This document shows positions 50,338-61,887 of a stretch of DNA of 64,000 bases, one piece after another. The notes below the pieces were generated by a model. That model saw only the letters and a program-made list of their open reading frames with translations, ran no database searches and was not told where the DNA came from. The stretch is from Leucaena leucocephala. Its lineage: Eukaryota > Streptophyta > Magnoliopsida > Fabales > Fabaceae. A program made the translations under genes and the position numbers. The stretch is from NCBI GenBank assembly GCA_037074615.1, contig CM073560.1, positions 7,199,501 through 7,263,500 on the forward strand, written 5' to 3'. Positions within the stretch are counted from its first letter, which is position 1. Each line of letters starts with the position of its first letter.

Positions 50338-52249
50338 TGAAGGGAATTGGAAGACACGCAGCGGAAATTAACTTTAAAAATTTTTCCATTCCCAGCCAGG
50401 ATCTACCGAATGTGTTTAAGTCAAGGAGAAAGAAGTGTTACCTTCGGTATTTGAGCTTTGGTCGCGACCTCAGTGTCCACTAGTCGCGACACCTCGCCTC
50501 TGGAACTTTCAGTCGCGACCTCCTCAGCTTCTAGTCGCAACCTGTCGCCTCTGGAGTTTGTAGTCGCGACCTACTCTGCTTCTAGTCGCGACCTGTCGCC
50601 TCTGGAGCTTTTAGTCGCGACCTCTTCAACTTCACGTCGCGACCTGTCTCCTCTTTTCGGATTTCTGACGTTCAGATGCCCGTTTGGTCGCGACCTAAGT
50701 GTGTTCTGGTCGCGACCTTTCTTCGTGTCTGGCCGTATCGTAGAAGTCAACAGCTCAGATCGGCTTCCTCTACCGGTATCCACACGAACAGCGTTCCAAT
50801 CGCGAACGACGTGCTAGCGCCTCTTGTCCCTCTAGGGCTTTCTAGAGATTCCGTCCTCACCCTCTCTATCTCGGCAGTTTCTTATGTGCAAACCTTTTGC
50901 ACTCTCCCTGCCCCCTTTTCTCACGACTGAATGTGTGTGAAGAGATCTATTTTGTGTATGGAACCCTAGCTCCTAATGTCAAATATATAGGAAGCTATCG
51001 GGCTTCTAATAGGGCCGGGCTTCAGAATTAATCTTATATTAATTCTGAATTAATACAATATCATATATTGCATAATTTAATAAGAAACTGATTAAATAAA
51101 TATGGTTTATATTAAATCCGTCCCACAGATTTAATTCACCTATTTATTTAATTTAAAATAAAGATAAGACAGAATTATATTTGATTTATTCTCATAAATC
51201 AAATTTGAGATATCTTATCAATTTGAATTTCAAATTCAAATAGATCATATCCATTTAAATTCAAATTCAAAAATGATAGAGATTTAATTTATCCTTATAA
51301 ATTAAATCTTACAAATATCTCTTATATTATTTATATAATATATATAAAAACTAATTTATATATATATAAAATATATATCCACCCTAGATTATTCATTGAA
51401 TTTAGACATCTCTTAGATTCAATGAATCTGGACATCATAGCTCGCATTGGGCTGTTTTGTGTGCGACCCTGTAGGCCCATATGAAGTTGGCAGTGGCCCA
51501 GTTACTATACTGACCCACAAGTCGTAAGCGGTCTCTAGCAAGGCATTACGACTACCCAAAACATATGAGGATCGATAAACGATGTAACCTTTCATACAAC
51601 CATATCACGTCCCTTTTGTCACACGATATTTCGGTCAAGGATGAGGCATGGTGAACGTCATCCTCCTGTTCCTGACCGTTACTTTCTCGATCCCTGAGTA
51701 GTCTGAATATAGAAATGGAACTACCCTTCCATTCGGGTATGGCCATACATTTCTCAGACTCACTCATCGAGGGGCCCAGTAATATCTCTCTACGAATGTG
51801 AGGGACAAATTCCATCTTGACCATTCACATTCCTCCGCATGAAAAACCACTAAGCCCGAGCATAGCCTTTATGATCACTCGGTCAAAAGTGACTTTTGAC
51901 TAGGTCAAAGCTGAAAATTTGTCATGTAGGAATCCATGATGATCTCAGGTCAAAGGGCATAGTGACATGGCTTGTATATGAGAGAAACTTATGACTTAAC
52001 CCATGCAGCTCTCTCATAGCGGGTCGGTCCAACACCCTGTACTCTTACATGTGCTTATGACTTTGATTTATATCTCTATATATCTTCAAAGTCATACTGG
52101 TCTTATTTCATCTCTGTTCCCGCATAGATGACTGACCAGGGACATTTAGGATAAAATCACTAGTTATCCAAGGATTGTCATCATAGTAAACATGCAAATA
52201 ATATGATAACATGATACAATGATTGGCCCCTAGGGCACAATTTCCAACA
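50338..52249 (-). mobile_element. Solo LTR of the copia A family (A3)
   Basis: 1912 bp flanked by a perfect TGATT duplication (50333-50337, 52250-52254). Same ends as the copia A LTRs (TGAAGGGAATT...TTTCCAACA on +) with no internal region, hence the product of LTR-LTR recombination. Its GTCGCGAC repeats at 50460-50730 are less decayed than in copia A. Confidence 0.93.
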
Positions 52250-53567
52250 TGATTACACCAGATCATGTATACTAATGTGATGTTTGTGAGAGATTTGATA
52301 TATATAAATCTATTAATGTTCATATGATTATATTGAGAAAATTTGATTGATGATTTTCATTGAAAATGTCTTGTGAGACTTAAAGTTTAATTTAAAAAGT
52401 TTGAATTGAGATTATAAACTTATTATATCTGTTATTGAAATTTGAAAAAAAATTATTATTGTGAGAAGAACCCTATTATGATATTTGTTGATGTTATTGA
52501 TTATCGAGCTATTGAGATTTTGATTAGTATGACTATCTTAAAAATTATGTATATGATGATTGGGGATTGGGGATGATGGAGTTATTTTTCTACCACCTGG
52601 TGTAGCATCCATTGGAGTTCGATGGTTGACTTTTATCCTACCAGTTTACTGAGGGACTTGTCCAAACAGTTTACCGAGGGGCTACGACACCCTTACCTAT
52701 TTACAGAGAGAGAATGAACACATGGTCTAGTCTTGTGCTCTATGGATTTTGGCCAATTCATAACACTTGACTGGTTAGCTCTTTGAGTGGCCAATCATAT
52801 GGTAGTTATCATTAACCTATGGTCTGGTCTTGTACTCTATGGATTTTAACCGATTCATAACACTTGATTGGTTAGCTCTTTGAGTAACCAGTTATATGGT
52901 AGTTATCATTAGCCTATGGGTTTGGTCGACAAGTATAAGGCGGTTCGATTGGTTTGATGGGAGAAATTGTAGTAGTTTATCCATTTGATTATATTATGAT
53001 AATGTGTTATTTTCTATCTATTGTACTTTGTTAACTGTCATACTTGACATATCACGAGCACATGTTAGTATGTATGATGAGTATGAATTGTTGGTTACTA
53101 AGACTTTTGTCTCACCCCATGGTTATTCAAATTTTTCAGTAGTTAGTTCAATTGTTGATTTGAACGGGAAGGAACTGGAGGCATAATCATGCTAGTTGAC
53201 CTGTACTGCACCCTCCTTTATATTTATGTGTTAAGGAGATGTATATTGTCACCGAGGTATGACGACTAGAGGCCCACTCTAGAAGTTAAAATTGATAAAT
53301 GTGATAGTCGTGTTAATCGAGGGCTTGAACCCTATAACCATATTAGTGGGGTTGAATAATTTTTAACATGGTTTTACGTACGAAAATTATGTAAAATTTT
53401 TCCATAATAGTGTCCTAATATAAGCTTCACTCTTTTCTATCATGGATAACATTTTTAAATTAAAGAATTCATTTATAGCTATGTTTACATTGTTATTTAT
53501 TGATCTTGTGAACACAATAGACTTGAGAAATTAATAGTAGTTATCAAGAGGATGATTTTACACCTGA

Positions 53568-54003
53568 CCTGTTTGCTAAATAGGCAGGCCCTATCAAACT
53601 TAAAGTATATCAAGCAGTTGCCTTTATGAAATGTCTGACATATTTTCACCCTAATTTATTTGTCACTTCTTACTTGCGTGCCAATGAAAAGTCTCAAGTT
53701 AATCTGACCTAAGATAGTGAGTGATTAACATGAAACGCTATTATATTCTTCTATTATTAAAGTTATATGAATTTATTAATCATGTACAGCTGTGTTAATT
53801 CGACTATTCAAAGTGCTGGCGTGCTTGTTTCTCCTTTGATGATCTCACTATGAAATAAAATTTCTTCAATTAATGCACGTGGGCACAGGACGTTTGAAAA
53901 AAAAAATCATATTTCTATATATAGTAAATTGTAGAAAGCATAAACTAACCTAGGGCTTGAGAGAAGAACTACTCACTCACATTTTTCTTCCTTCCTTTCA
54001 CCC
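53568..54003 (+). promoter_or_regulatory. Promoter region of the intact KS-like gene
   Basis: Only about 440 bp separate solo LTR D2 from the ATG. A TATATATA box at 53916-53922 lies about 85 bp before the ATG, suiting a transcript start near 53950. A CACGTG G-box at 53876-53881 lies about 35 bp further upstream; such boxes bind bZIP or bHLH factors. Pyrimidine-rich leader follows. Use of these sites is inferred. Confidence 0.55.
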
Positions 54004-57000
54004 ATGTCTCTTTCACGCCCCTGCTTTCAGGCTTCTCTTACTAATCAAGGTTTCACGCCTCCCTCTCTCTCACTCACACACACACACACCTCTCATCTCT
54101 ATGAATGAATATTTAATTTGATTTTTTTCATTGGCATGTTTTTAACTTTTAAGCTTCACAATATTACATGGACAAGGGATACAGAAATCATACATTCGTA
54201 CTGTATATTTTGCTACTAAATTTTAAAATTTCACTTTTCTTTTCTTTCCACTGCTTTTCTTTCTAGCTAGATTGTAGCCTGTACTTTTTTCTAAACTTGA
54301 AATGAGTTGAATTGTTTATAGTTATAAAAAGTGTCGCTTCTTAATTATATGATTTGCATAAACATAATTTGAATTAAACGAAGGTATTTTATGCCAACAA
54401 TAATTTAAATTACATGTCAATTGCTATTTAAATATTTTATGTTTTTAAAGTATTTTATTTTATGTATTTAAAAAACTTAAAATTATATGTCAAGTGTCAA
54501 ATAGTATTTTTTAAAAGATGTGATATATAATAAAAAATATATAAAAATTATGACATGGAAAAAACTGTTAACTTTAATGGTAAGAGTTTGATAAACAAAA
54601 TATAAAATATTAGGGTCTTTAATTTAAACTCTTAAAAAGTTATGGAGGTTATTTATGACTGATCTAAAATTTAAGTTTTATATATTATATTTTAGCCTCA
54701 AATTAATCTTCAAATTGTGATGAGACCGTGCGCGTCTTGCATTATTAAGGAAACCTAATGTCTTGTTTATATTTTTATCTCCTTGCAGCAACATTAGATG
54801 GATCAAATTATGCAAAGCACAAAGTTCATAGCAGACCTAACATTGATGTAACATATATATCATTCTTTTTGTATCTTCATAAGAACTAATTAATTCCCAT
54901 ATGACGATTAATTAATTTATAGAAAATAAAAATAAGATGGTAGATATTGTATTAAATGCAGGTATTAGAAGGGAATAAAGAGAGAATAAAGAAGATGTTT
55001 GACAAAGTTCAACTTTCTGTATCAAGTTATGACACAGCTTGGGTGGCAATGATACCATCACCTTCTTCTCCAAAAACTCCTCTGTTTCCTCAGTCCCTAA
55101 ATTGGTTATTGGAACATCAACAAAATGATGGATCATGGGATATTCTTCATGATCATAAAGAGTTGTTGACCAAAGACTCTCTACTATCAACCTTGGCTTG
55201 TGTTCTTGCACTTAAGCAATGGGGTGTTGGCGAACAACAAACTAATAGAGGTATTCATTTAACTATTTATGAATATGGATTTATTGTGTGTGTTAAAAAG
55301 AAACTAGAGATATCTCCCATCCGGTGCGAGGAGCAGAAAAAAATAGATTGTAATTAATTAATATGATTATTATGAATTATTATTATGGTTAGAAATTTAA
55401 AATATTATAGAATTAGTTAATGAGATTAGTTATTAGTTACTATTATGGAGCTTAAAATCTTTCAAAAATTAAAGTGGTTTATGACAATTATAAATCATCA
55501 TTATAATTAAGAATTTAAAATATCATATAATCAGTTAATGGGATTACTAATTAATTATCATTATGGGATCAAAATCTTTCAAAGATCAAAGTGAGATTAT
55601 TAATTACCGTTTGAAAATAAAAAAATTAAAAGTATCGAGTCGAATAGATTCAGACCTATTTTTAACTGGATATTATAAGATTTTAAGAATAAAGTTGATG
55701 ATTGATTAAGTGTACATTTGATACTTGGGAAAATCCCACAAAAATACTACTCAAATTTTAAAATTTTAAATAATTAAGTTTTGTTTCCTACACTTTAATA
55801 GGTGTGGACTGCTTGATAAGCAAATAATTAATAACAACATATTTTTGTAAGAATATCTCATGATATTTTGAAATTTAAGTGATATTTTTGTAAGATTTTA
55901 TCTAAATTCTTTGAATTTAAAGCCAACCATGCATATATAGTCAAATAATGGGGTGATTTTCATGCGTGCTATTGAAGGGCTGGGATATATCGAGTCAAAC
56001 ATTGCTTCAGCTCTTGATGATAAGCAACATTCTCCAATAGGATTTGATATCATTTTTGCTAGTTTGCTCGAGCAAGCCCAAAAGTTGGATCTAAATTTTT
56101 CCCTTGGAGGGAAACATCTAGAGACATTCATCCAAAAGAGAGAATTGAAGCTCCAAAGGTACCCTTTTCTTTTAAATTAAAAACAAAGACTCATCTTCAT
56201 AAACAATATGCTTAGCTTCTAGTTTGACATCTGAGTTTTTCATATGCATGGTTTTACAATAAGTCATAAAACTATTCCCCATGACATAAAGGCCTTGTTT
56301 GATTTCCTATTTCCAAAATATTTTTTGATTAATTGTTTTGTAAAAAAACAATAACATATTTTTCAAAACAAAAAAAACAATAACAACTTTTATATGTTTT
56401 CTTATTTTTGCTATATAAAATTAGGCAATAAGCAAGAAGCCCTATCTTCCTTCAATACTTGACAGCTTAAGCTTTTTTCACTCCTCAAACTCGAACTCAC
56501 TACTCTCTATTCTCAAGATGCTTGTCGTCTCCACTCTTCAATATGATCGTTCCTCAGCGAAGTTGACTTTGAAAATAATTATGTCAAACAAGTTTTTTTT
56601 TTGTTTTTCAAATATGATTTTTAGAACAACCATTAAAACCAATTTTTTTTTATTTTTTTCTCTTCTTAAAACTTGTTCTGAAAACAATTTTATAAAACTA
56701 TTCTAAGAAAAAAAAAATTAAAACAGAATCAAACAAGGCTAAAGATTTTTATGTGTAGGTGATTAGGTTTCTCAATAATACCTATCTCTTTTGCTTGTTA
56801 AAGATTCTTTTAGACAATACTTGAGATCTTTCATATAACTGCAGTGGGTGGGAAAACAAGTTAGAAGGATGGAAAGCATATGTGGCATACATTTCAGAAG
56901 GATTTGGGAAGTCACAGAATTGGGAAATGGCTATGAAGTTTCAAAGAAAGAATGGATCTTTATTTAACTCTCCAGCCACCACAGCATCATCATATACTCA

Positions 57001-60000
57001 TACTAACAATGCACTTTGTCTTGATTATCTATTTTCACTATTAGATAAATTTGGAAATGCTGGTAATTAATTATTCCTCCTTTTGAACTTATATAGATGT
57101 ATTTGTTTTCTCCTGCATGACAATTATTAAGGTTTTCAGTATTAAATTAAATTAAATTTTAAGATTAGAAGTATATGTTAGGATTATCTTTCTATCAAAA
57201 TGACTCAAGTGAATTTGATAAGATTTCCCTTGACATTATATACCTTTAATCATCTCTCTAATTAATCAATGAGGGACTTCTTCTTCTTCTTCTTTATATT
57301 CTAATATTCTCCCTGCTACTTTTTTTTTTCCTTTTGTATAGGTTTGTATTTCTTTTTTAGTCTCAAAGATTTTAGGTCTATAATCTTCATTTTTTTTTCT
57401 TTTTTCCTAGGTTTGTACTGTTTTTCTTTTCCTTTTTCAGTATAAAGGCCTCAGGTTCATAATCTTTAAGTTCTTTTTTTTTATGTGCTAGATCGAATGG
57501 CTCTTGATACCATATTAAATTTTAAGATTGGAAGTATATATTAGGGTTGTCTTTCTATCAAAATGACTCAAATCAATTTGATAGGATTTCCTTTGACAAT
57601 ATTTACATTTTTAATCATCTCTCTAATTAATCAATGTGAGATTTCTTCTTCTTTATATTCTAATATTCAGACTAATATTTGTTTTGTTGTATATGAATAT
57701 ATACTTTATTTAGTTACAACTATACATCCTTTTGATGTGTATGCTCGACTCCATATGGTTGATAATCTTGAAAAGTTGGGTATTAATCGCCATTTTAAAG
57801 AGGAAGTTGGAAGTGTATTAGATGAAACATGGAGGTAATAATTAACTTTTACTTCGTGTGTATATATCAAAACCTTGAAATTGAAAAAAAAAAAAACTTT
57901 TATTGTGGGAAGAAATAGTGCTAAAAAATTATTTAATCTCATTTTATCTATTTGATTATGAAACAGAATGTGGCAGCGGGAAGAAGATGAAATATTTTTA
58001 GAACCCACCACATGTGCTCTGGCATTTCGTTTACTACGTTTGCATGGATACGATGTTTCTTCAGGTTTTTTGTGTGTCTTCTTCAACTCTATATATTTAT
58101 AGCTGAAATTGAATAAAAAAATAGCTAAATATATAATCTCATATGTTATTTGGGTAATTTTCAGATGCACTTGTTCGATTTTCAGAAGACAAATTTTACA
58201 GTACTCTTCAGGGTTATTTGAGGGATGTTGAGGCTGTTTTGGAGTTGCATAAGGCTTCTCATATAGTTTTACATTCAAATGATACAGTTTTGGAGGAATT
58301 AAACTCTTGGACACAACACTTTCTTGAGGAATATTTGTCCACTTCCTCAAAAAGTACTTATAAGCTAGCTTCTAATCATGTTGACAACGAGGTACATATA
58401 CATATACATACATAAATATTCACGCACACACTAGCAACTTTATCTTTAGTTTTTTAAATTTGAAAAAATTTGGGGAAAATCCCCATGGAAAAGTTTTTTG
58501 TGAGAAAATGACTTAAATCAGAGTATCAATACTCTCTATATACAAAATTTATAGAGTATATGTACTTTGTATAAAAATTCTTACCAATAAAATTGTCAAT
58601 GTGGGACTTTTTCCCAACATTCCCTTCAAATTTTGATAATATTCTAAAGTTTCATCTCAATAATATACAACATATATGTGTGTGTGTATATGATAACCTC
58701 AAAGATCATTCATATATTAATTTCAGGTACATTTTGCTATGAGTTTTCCTCATCATGCTTATTTGGATTTCATATTAAACCGAAGATCTATGGAGCATTA
58801 CAATGTTGATCAAAAGAGAATTTTGAAATCTTCGTATAGGTACATTATATAATATGCATAACAATTAACTCACTCCACTTTTCATTCATGCTTCTTGAGC
58901 TCATACTCACTTTGTATATTATGGCTTTCTTTCGTTCAGTTCTATGAACCTCGCAAATAAAGAATTCCTGAAATTGGGAGTGGAGGACTTCAATCACTCT
59001 CAATTGTTATTTCGTGAAGAACTCGACCTGTTTAACAAGTTAGTATCTTTTTTCAAGAACTCAAAATTGATTATATATGTTGCTTGAAGAATTATGCATG
59101 TGTGTGTGTGTATATATACATGTATGTATTTTAAAATGCAAAGAACACATCTTTAAACTTTATACTCCTATGAAAATTTGAGGGTCTCTAATGCCTTTCT
59201 AATGCCCCGACATCCCAAATAATTTTTTCATTTTTTATGGATCATTAGAATCGACATAAAATGGGTGATATATTAATATCTTACGAGAAAAAAATAGTGT
59301 ACTTTTAAATTTTATGATTTTTCAAAAAAAAAAAAACTACACAATTTTAGAGTATTTTTTTTAAAAAAATAGATAATTAAAAAATGTATCCTTTTTTACC
59401 CATAAAATATCAAAATATCACTTATTTTATGTCGAATTTAGTGATTCATAAAAATAGAAACAACCATTTGAGGGGTTGGGGCATTTGAAGCGGCATTAGA
59501 GAGTGGAAAATTAGAGGCCCCTTGCCCGGAAAAATAAAAATAAATTAACATTCAATTTGTGGGGAAAGGTGCCTCTAATGTGCCTAATTGTGTTAGCTTT
59601 TTCATCCTAATCTATTGCCATTCTTTTTCTTTGAATCACTGATAAGTATATCATAATCATCAGGTGGTTTATGGAGAGTGGAATGGAGAAATTACATTTT
59701 CCAATCTCAAAAACAAAAGCTGCATATTCCTTATTGACCGTTGCAGCAACACTCACCTCCCCTGAACTTCGTGAAGCACGTCTGACATGGGCAAAACAAA
59801 GCTTGCTCGGATGTGTTGTTGATGATTTCTATGATGTTTGGGGTACTAAAGATGAACACATAAACCTTATTCAGTTGATGGAAAAGTACGATCTCTGTAT
59901 TAAACCCATATTCTCTTTGCATAATATACATACATATTACATGATGAGTACTAGAATTTTGGAGATACATATATGTATTAGGGTTGTCTTTCTATCAAAA

Positions 60001-61744
60001 TAACTTAAGTCAATTTGATACGATTTCTCTTAACTTTATATACCTTTAATCATTTCTCTAATTAATTGATATGGGACTCTGAACTCTTATATTCTAATAC
60101 TGAGATTATATGTTTTGAACAATGAATCGCAGGTGGGACAATGTAGATGTCAACAAAGAAAGTTGTTCTGAGACGGTGAAGATAATATTCTTAGCACTAA
60201 AGAGAACGATTTCTGAGATTGCAGACCAAGCATATAAAGTTCAAGGACGGAGTGTGTTGAACCACTTGATTCATATTGTAAGATCATAATTATCTCCTTA
60301 TTTTCTTAATTAACAAGATATTTCTCCCCGTACATTATACATTGATCAGGAAAAAATAGGTTATAATTGATTAATTATTTATAATTATTATTATGATCAT
60401 TGTAGTTAAAAATTTAAAATATCATAAAATTAATTAATGAAATTATTGATTAACAACCATCATGTAGCTCAAAATCGTTCAAAGATCAAGTGGCTTATAA
60501 TTATACGAATCATTACTATAGTTATAAATTTAAAATATCAAAAAATAAAATATTTGAAGGAATTACTAACTAATTACTATTAAAGGGCTCAAAATATTTC
60601 AAAGATCAAAGTAGGATTAGTAATTGGGTTATTGATTGCAACTTGTAGATAAAAGAATTGAAAGTATTGAGTTGGATCGACTTAAATATATTTTTAACTG
60701 AATTGAGTATTACAATATTCTAAGAGTAAAATTTCATCATTGCACTAAACTCCATTAATGAATTATACTTACATGTTTATTAATCACATGAATGTTGACA
60801 TTTATTGTTTTTAGACGGTGGATTTACTGCGGTCTGAGTTAAAGGAAGCTGAATGGTGCAGAACCAAGTGTGTGCCAAGTATAGAAGAATATGAGCGTAA
60901 TGGAATTATATCAATGGCCTTGGCACCAATTATTATTCCTGTAATGTATCTCATTGGACCCAAGATTCCAGAAGCTCTCACTAAAAGTGATGAATACAAT
61001 TACCTCTTTGAGGTTGTTAGTCTTTATGGGCGATACCTAAATGATGTCAATGGCTACAAGGTGATGAGTCTTACTTCTACGATCTTTAATATAAAATATA
61101 TTTAACTAATTTAATTAGATTAAAAAAATTAGTTAAATTAGTTAATATGACATATTTTTTCTACAACACCATAATCATCTTCCTTAACTTCCTCCCTCCC
61201 TTACTTGATTATTGTTGAGGGAGAATCAATAGGATAATTTAGATAAAAGTTGATAAATATAAGAAATATATCTTTTATTTAGAACCAATATCAATTTTTT
61301 AATTAGGTTCTATATTAAGGACCGGAGGAGTATAATTTAATTTTCTTCTTCTTAATTTTTTGTTTGATTTATCCTAAGATGTAACACTATAAGTGAATAA
61401 GAATATCATTGTATATATTTTTGCAGAGAGAAAAAGAACAAGGGAAATTTATCAACTCGATAAGCTTGCGCTTCATTCATGGGTGTGGGGCAGAAAGTGA
61501 AGAAGAAATCATAAAGAAGATACAGACTAAAATTGAGGAGAAGAGAAAGGAGCTGTTGAGATTAGTGTTAAAGGAAGAAGGAAGCAAGATGTCAAGAGAA
61601 GTGAGAGATGTGTATTGGAAAATGAGCAGATCACTTCACTTGATTTATAAGAAGGAAGATGTGATTCATGCAAAGGAGATGCCAAATGAGGTGCTCAACA
61701 TCAGAGATGTAGTTCTCAACAATCCCATTATTTTGGATTCATAG
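54004..61744 (+). CDS. Intact ent-kaurene-synthase-like diterpene synthase (TPS-e/f type)
   Basis: Exons: 54004-54049, 54789-54847, 54962-55250, 55978-56158, 56845-57062, 57714-57834, 57967-58064, 58165-58391, 58727-58839, 58940-59038, 59664-59885, 60133-60277, 60815-61060, 61427-61744. All introns are GT-AG and phases agree, giving 793 aa, normal for the family. A 35-40-residue Ser/basic start suggests a plastid transit peptide. SYDTAW (57-62) and QHSPIGFD mark the gamma-beta part; no class II DXDD is seen. The class I metal sites are DDFYD (537-541) and NDVNGYKRE (682-690, Gly in place of the usual Ser/Thr). Pro644-Ile645, the position known to steer kaurene versus pimaradiene outcome, keeps Ile. 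The likely reaction is ionisation and cyclisation of ent-copalyl diphosphate to ent-kaurene or a related diterpene in the plastid. The exon 4 acceptor is weak. Exact substrate and product cannot be read from sequence. Confidence 0.93.
57140..57665 (-). mobile_element. TRIM retrotransposon in intron 5
   Basis: 526 bp flanked by TTCAG (57135-57139, 57666-57670). Terminal direct repeats are 57140-57306 and 57513-57665 (about 160 bp). Next to the right repeat, on the minus strand, lies TGGTATCAAGAG (57501-57512), a Met-tRNA-type primer site. Next to the left repeat, GCAGGGAGAA serves as the polypurine tract. No coding capacity: a terminal-repeat retrotransposon in miniature. It ends 48 bp before exon 6. 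Confidence 0.75.
59182..59505. mobile_element. Hairpin MITE in intron 10
   Basis: Terminal inverted repeats: GGTCTCTAATGCC...AATGCCCCGAC on the left, and the inverse CTCTCTAATGCC...AATGCCCCAACC on the right. Nested inverted segments inside (CGACATAAAAT...ATTTTATGTCG) would let the transcript fold into one long hairpin. Half-copies lie in the 3' flank of both genes. Superfamily uncertain. Confidence 0.6.
59949..60099 (-). repeat. Solo LTR of the intron-5 TRIM family in intron 11
   Basis: 151 bp matching the TRIM terminal repeat (153 bp), with ATGAG and CTGAG flanks. Also in copy 1 at 326-454. Confidence 0.65.
61185..61332. mobile_element. Small MITE-like element in intron 13
   Basis: CTTCCTCCCTCCC start and GGACCGGAGGAGTA end, imperfect inverted repeats. 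Shared with 1393-1544. Confidence 0.4.
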
Positions 61745-61881
61745 ATCAATTGGGGATTCCAAATTCTCTCATTTGATTAGAAATAATTTTCGGGCCTGGG
61801 GTCTAATATATTTCTCTGTAATGCCTTTTGCAATACCCCTCTTGCTAAATAATTTTCTATTGATCATTAGATTCTGTATAA

Positions 61882-61887
61882 AATAAA
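61882..61887 (+). terminator. Poly(A) signal of the intact KS-like gene
   Basis: AATAAA 138 bp after the stop codon in an AT-rich 3' region. The pseudogene copy has AATGAG at the same place. Confidence 0.45.

Larger units (their letters stand above)
48769..53562 (+). mobile_element. Solo LTR D2, split by a copia A-family solo LTR
   Basis: Starts TGTAATATCC after CATGA (48764-48768) and ends GATGATTTTACA before CCTGA (53563-53567), a 5-bp duplication with one change. Without the nested LTR at 50338-52249 and its duplicated TGATT it is 2877 bp, close to D1 (2789 bp), and its right part is the inverse of D1. It ends about 440 bp before the start codon of the intact synthase. Confidence 0.68.

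Noticed and set aside
50458..50817. 119-codon Ser/Thr-rich repetitive ORF
   Set aside because: It is a translation of the GTCGCGAC minisatellite in a solo LTR; several frames are open at once and the same region in the other LTRs is not conserved as a frame.
54956..54961. ATG at 54956 as the synthase start
   Set aside because: It falls in intron 2 just before the acceptor AG. The upstream exons 1-2 join in phase and supply a transit-peptide-like start from the ATG at 54004.
54912..55211. 99-codon minus-strand ORF
   Set aside because: Antisense shadow of exon 3.
57706..58350. 214-codon minus-strand ORF
   Set aside because: It lies antisense to exons 6-8 of the synthase; the + strand shows clear family motifs with consistent splicing and the minus frame shows none.
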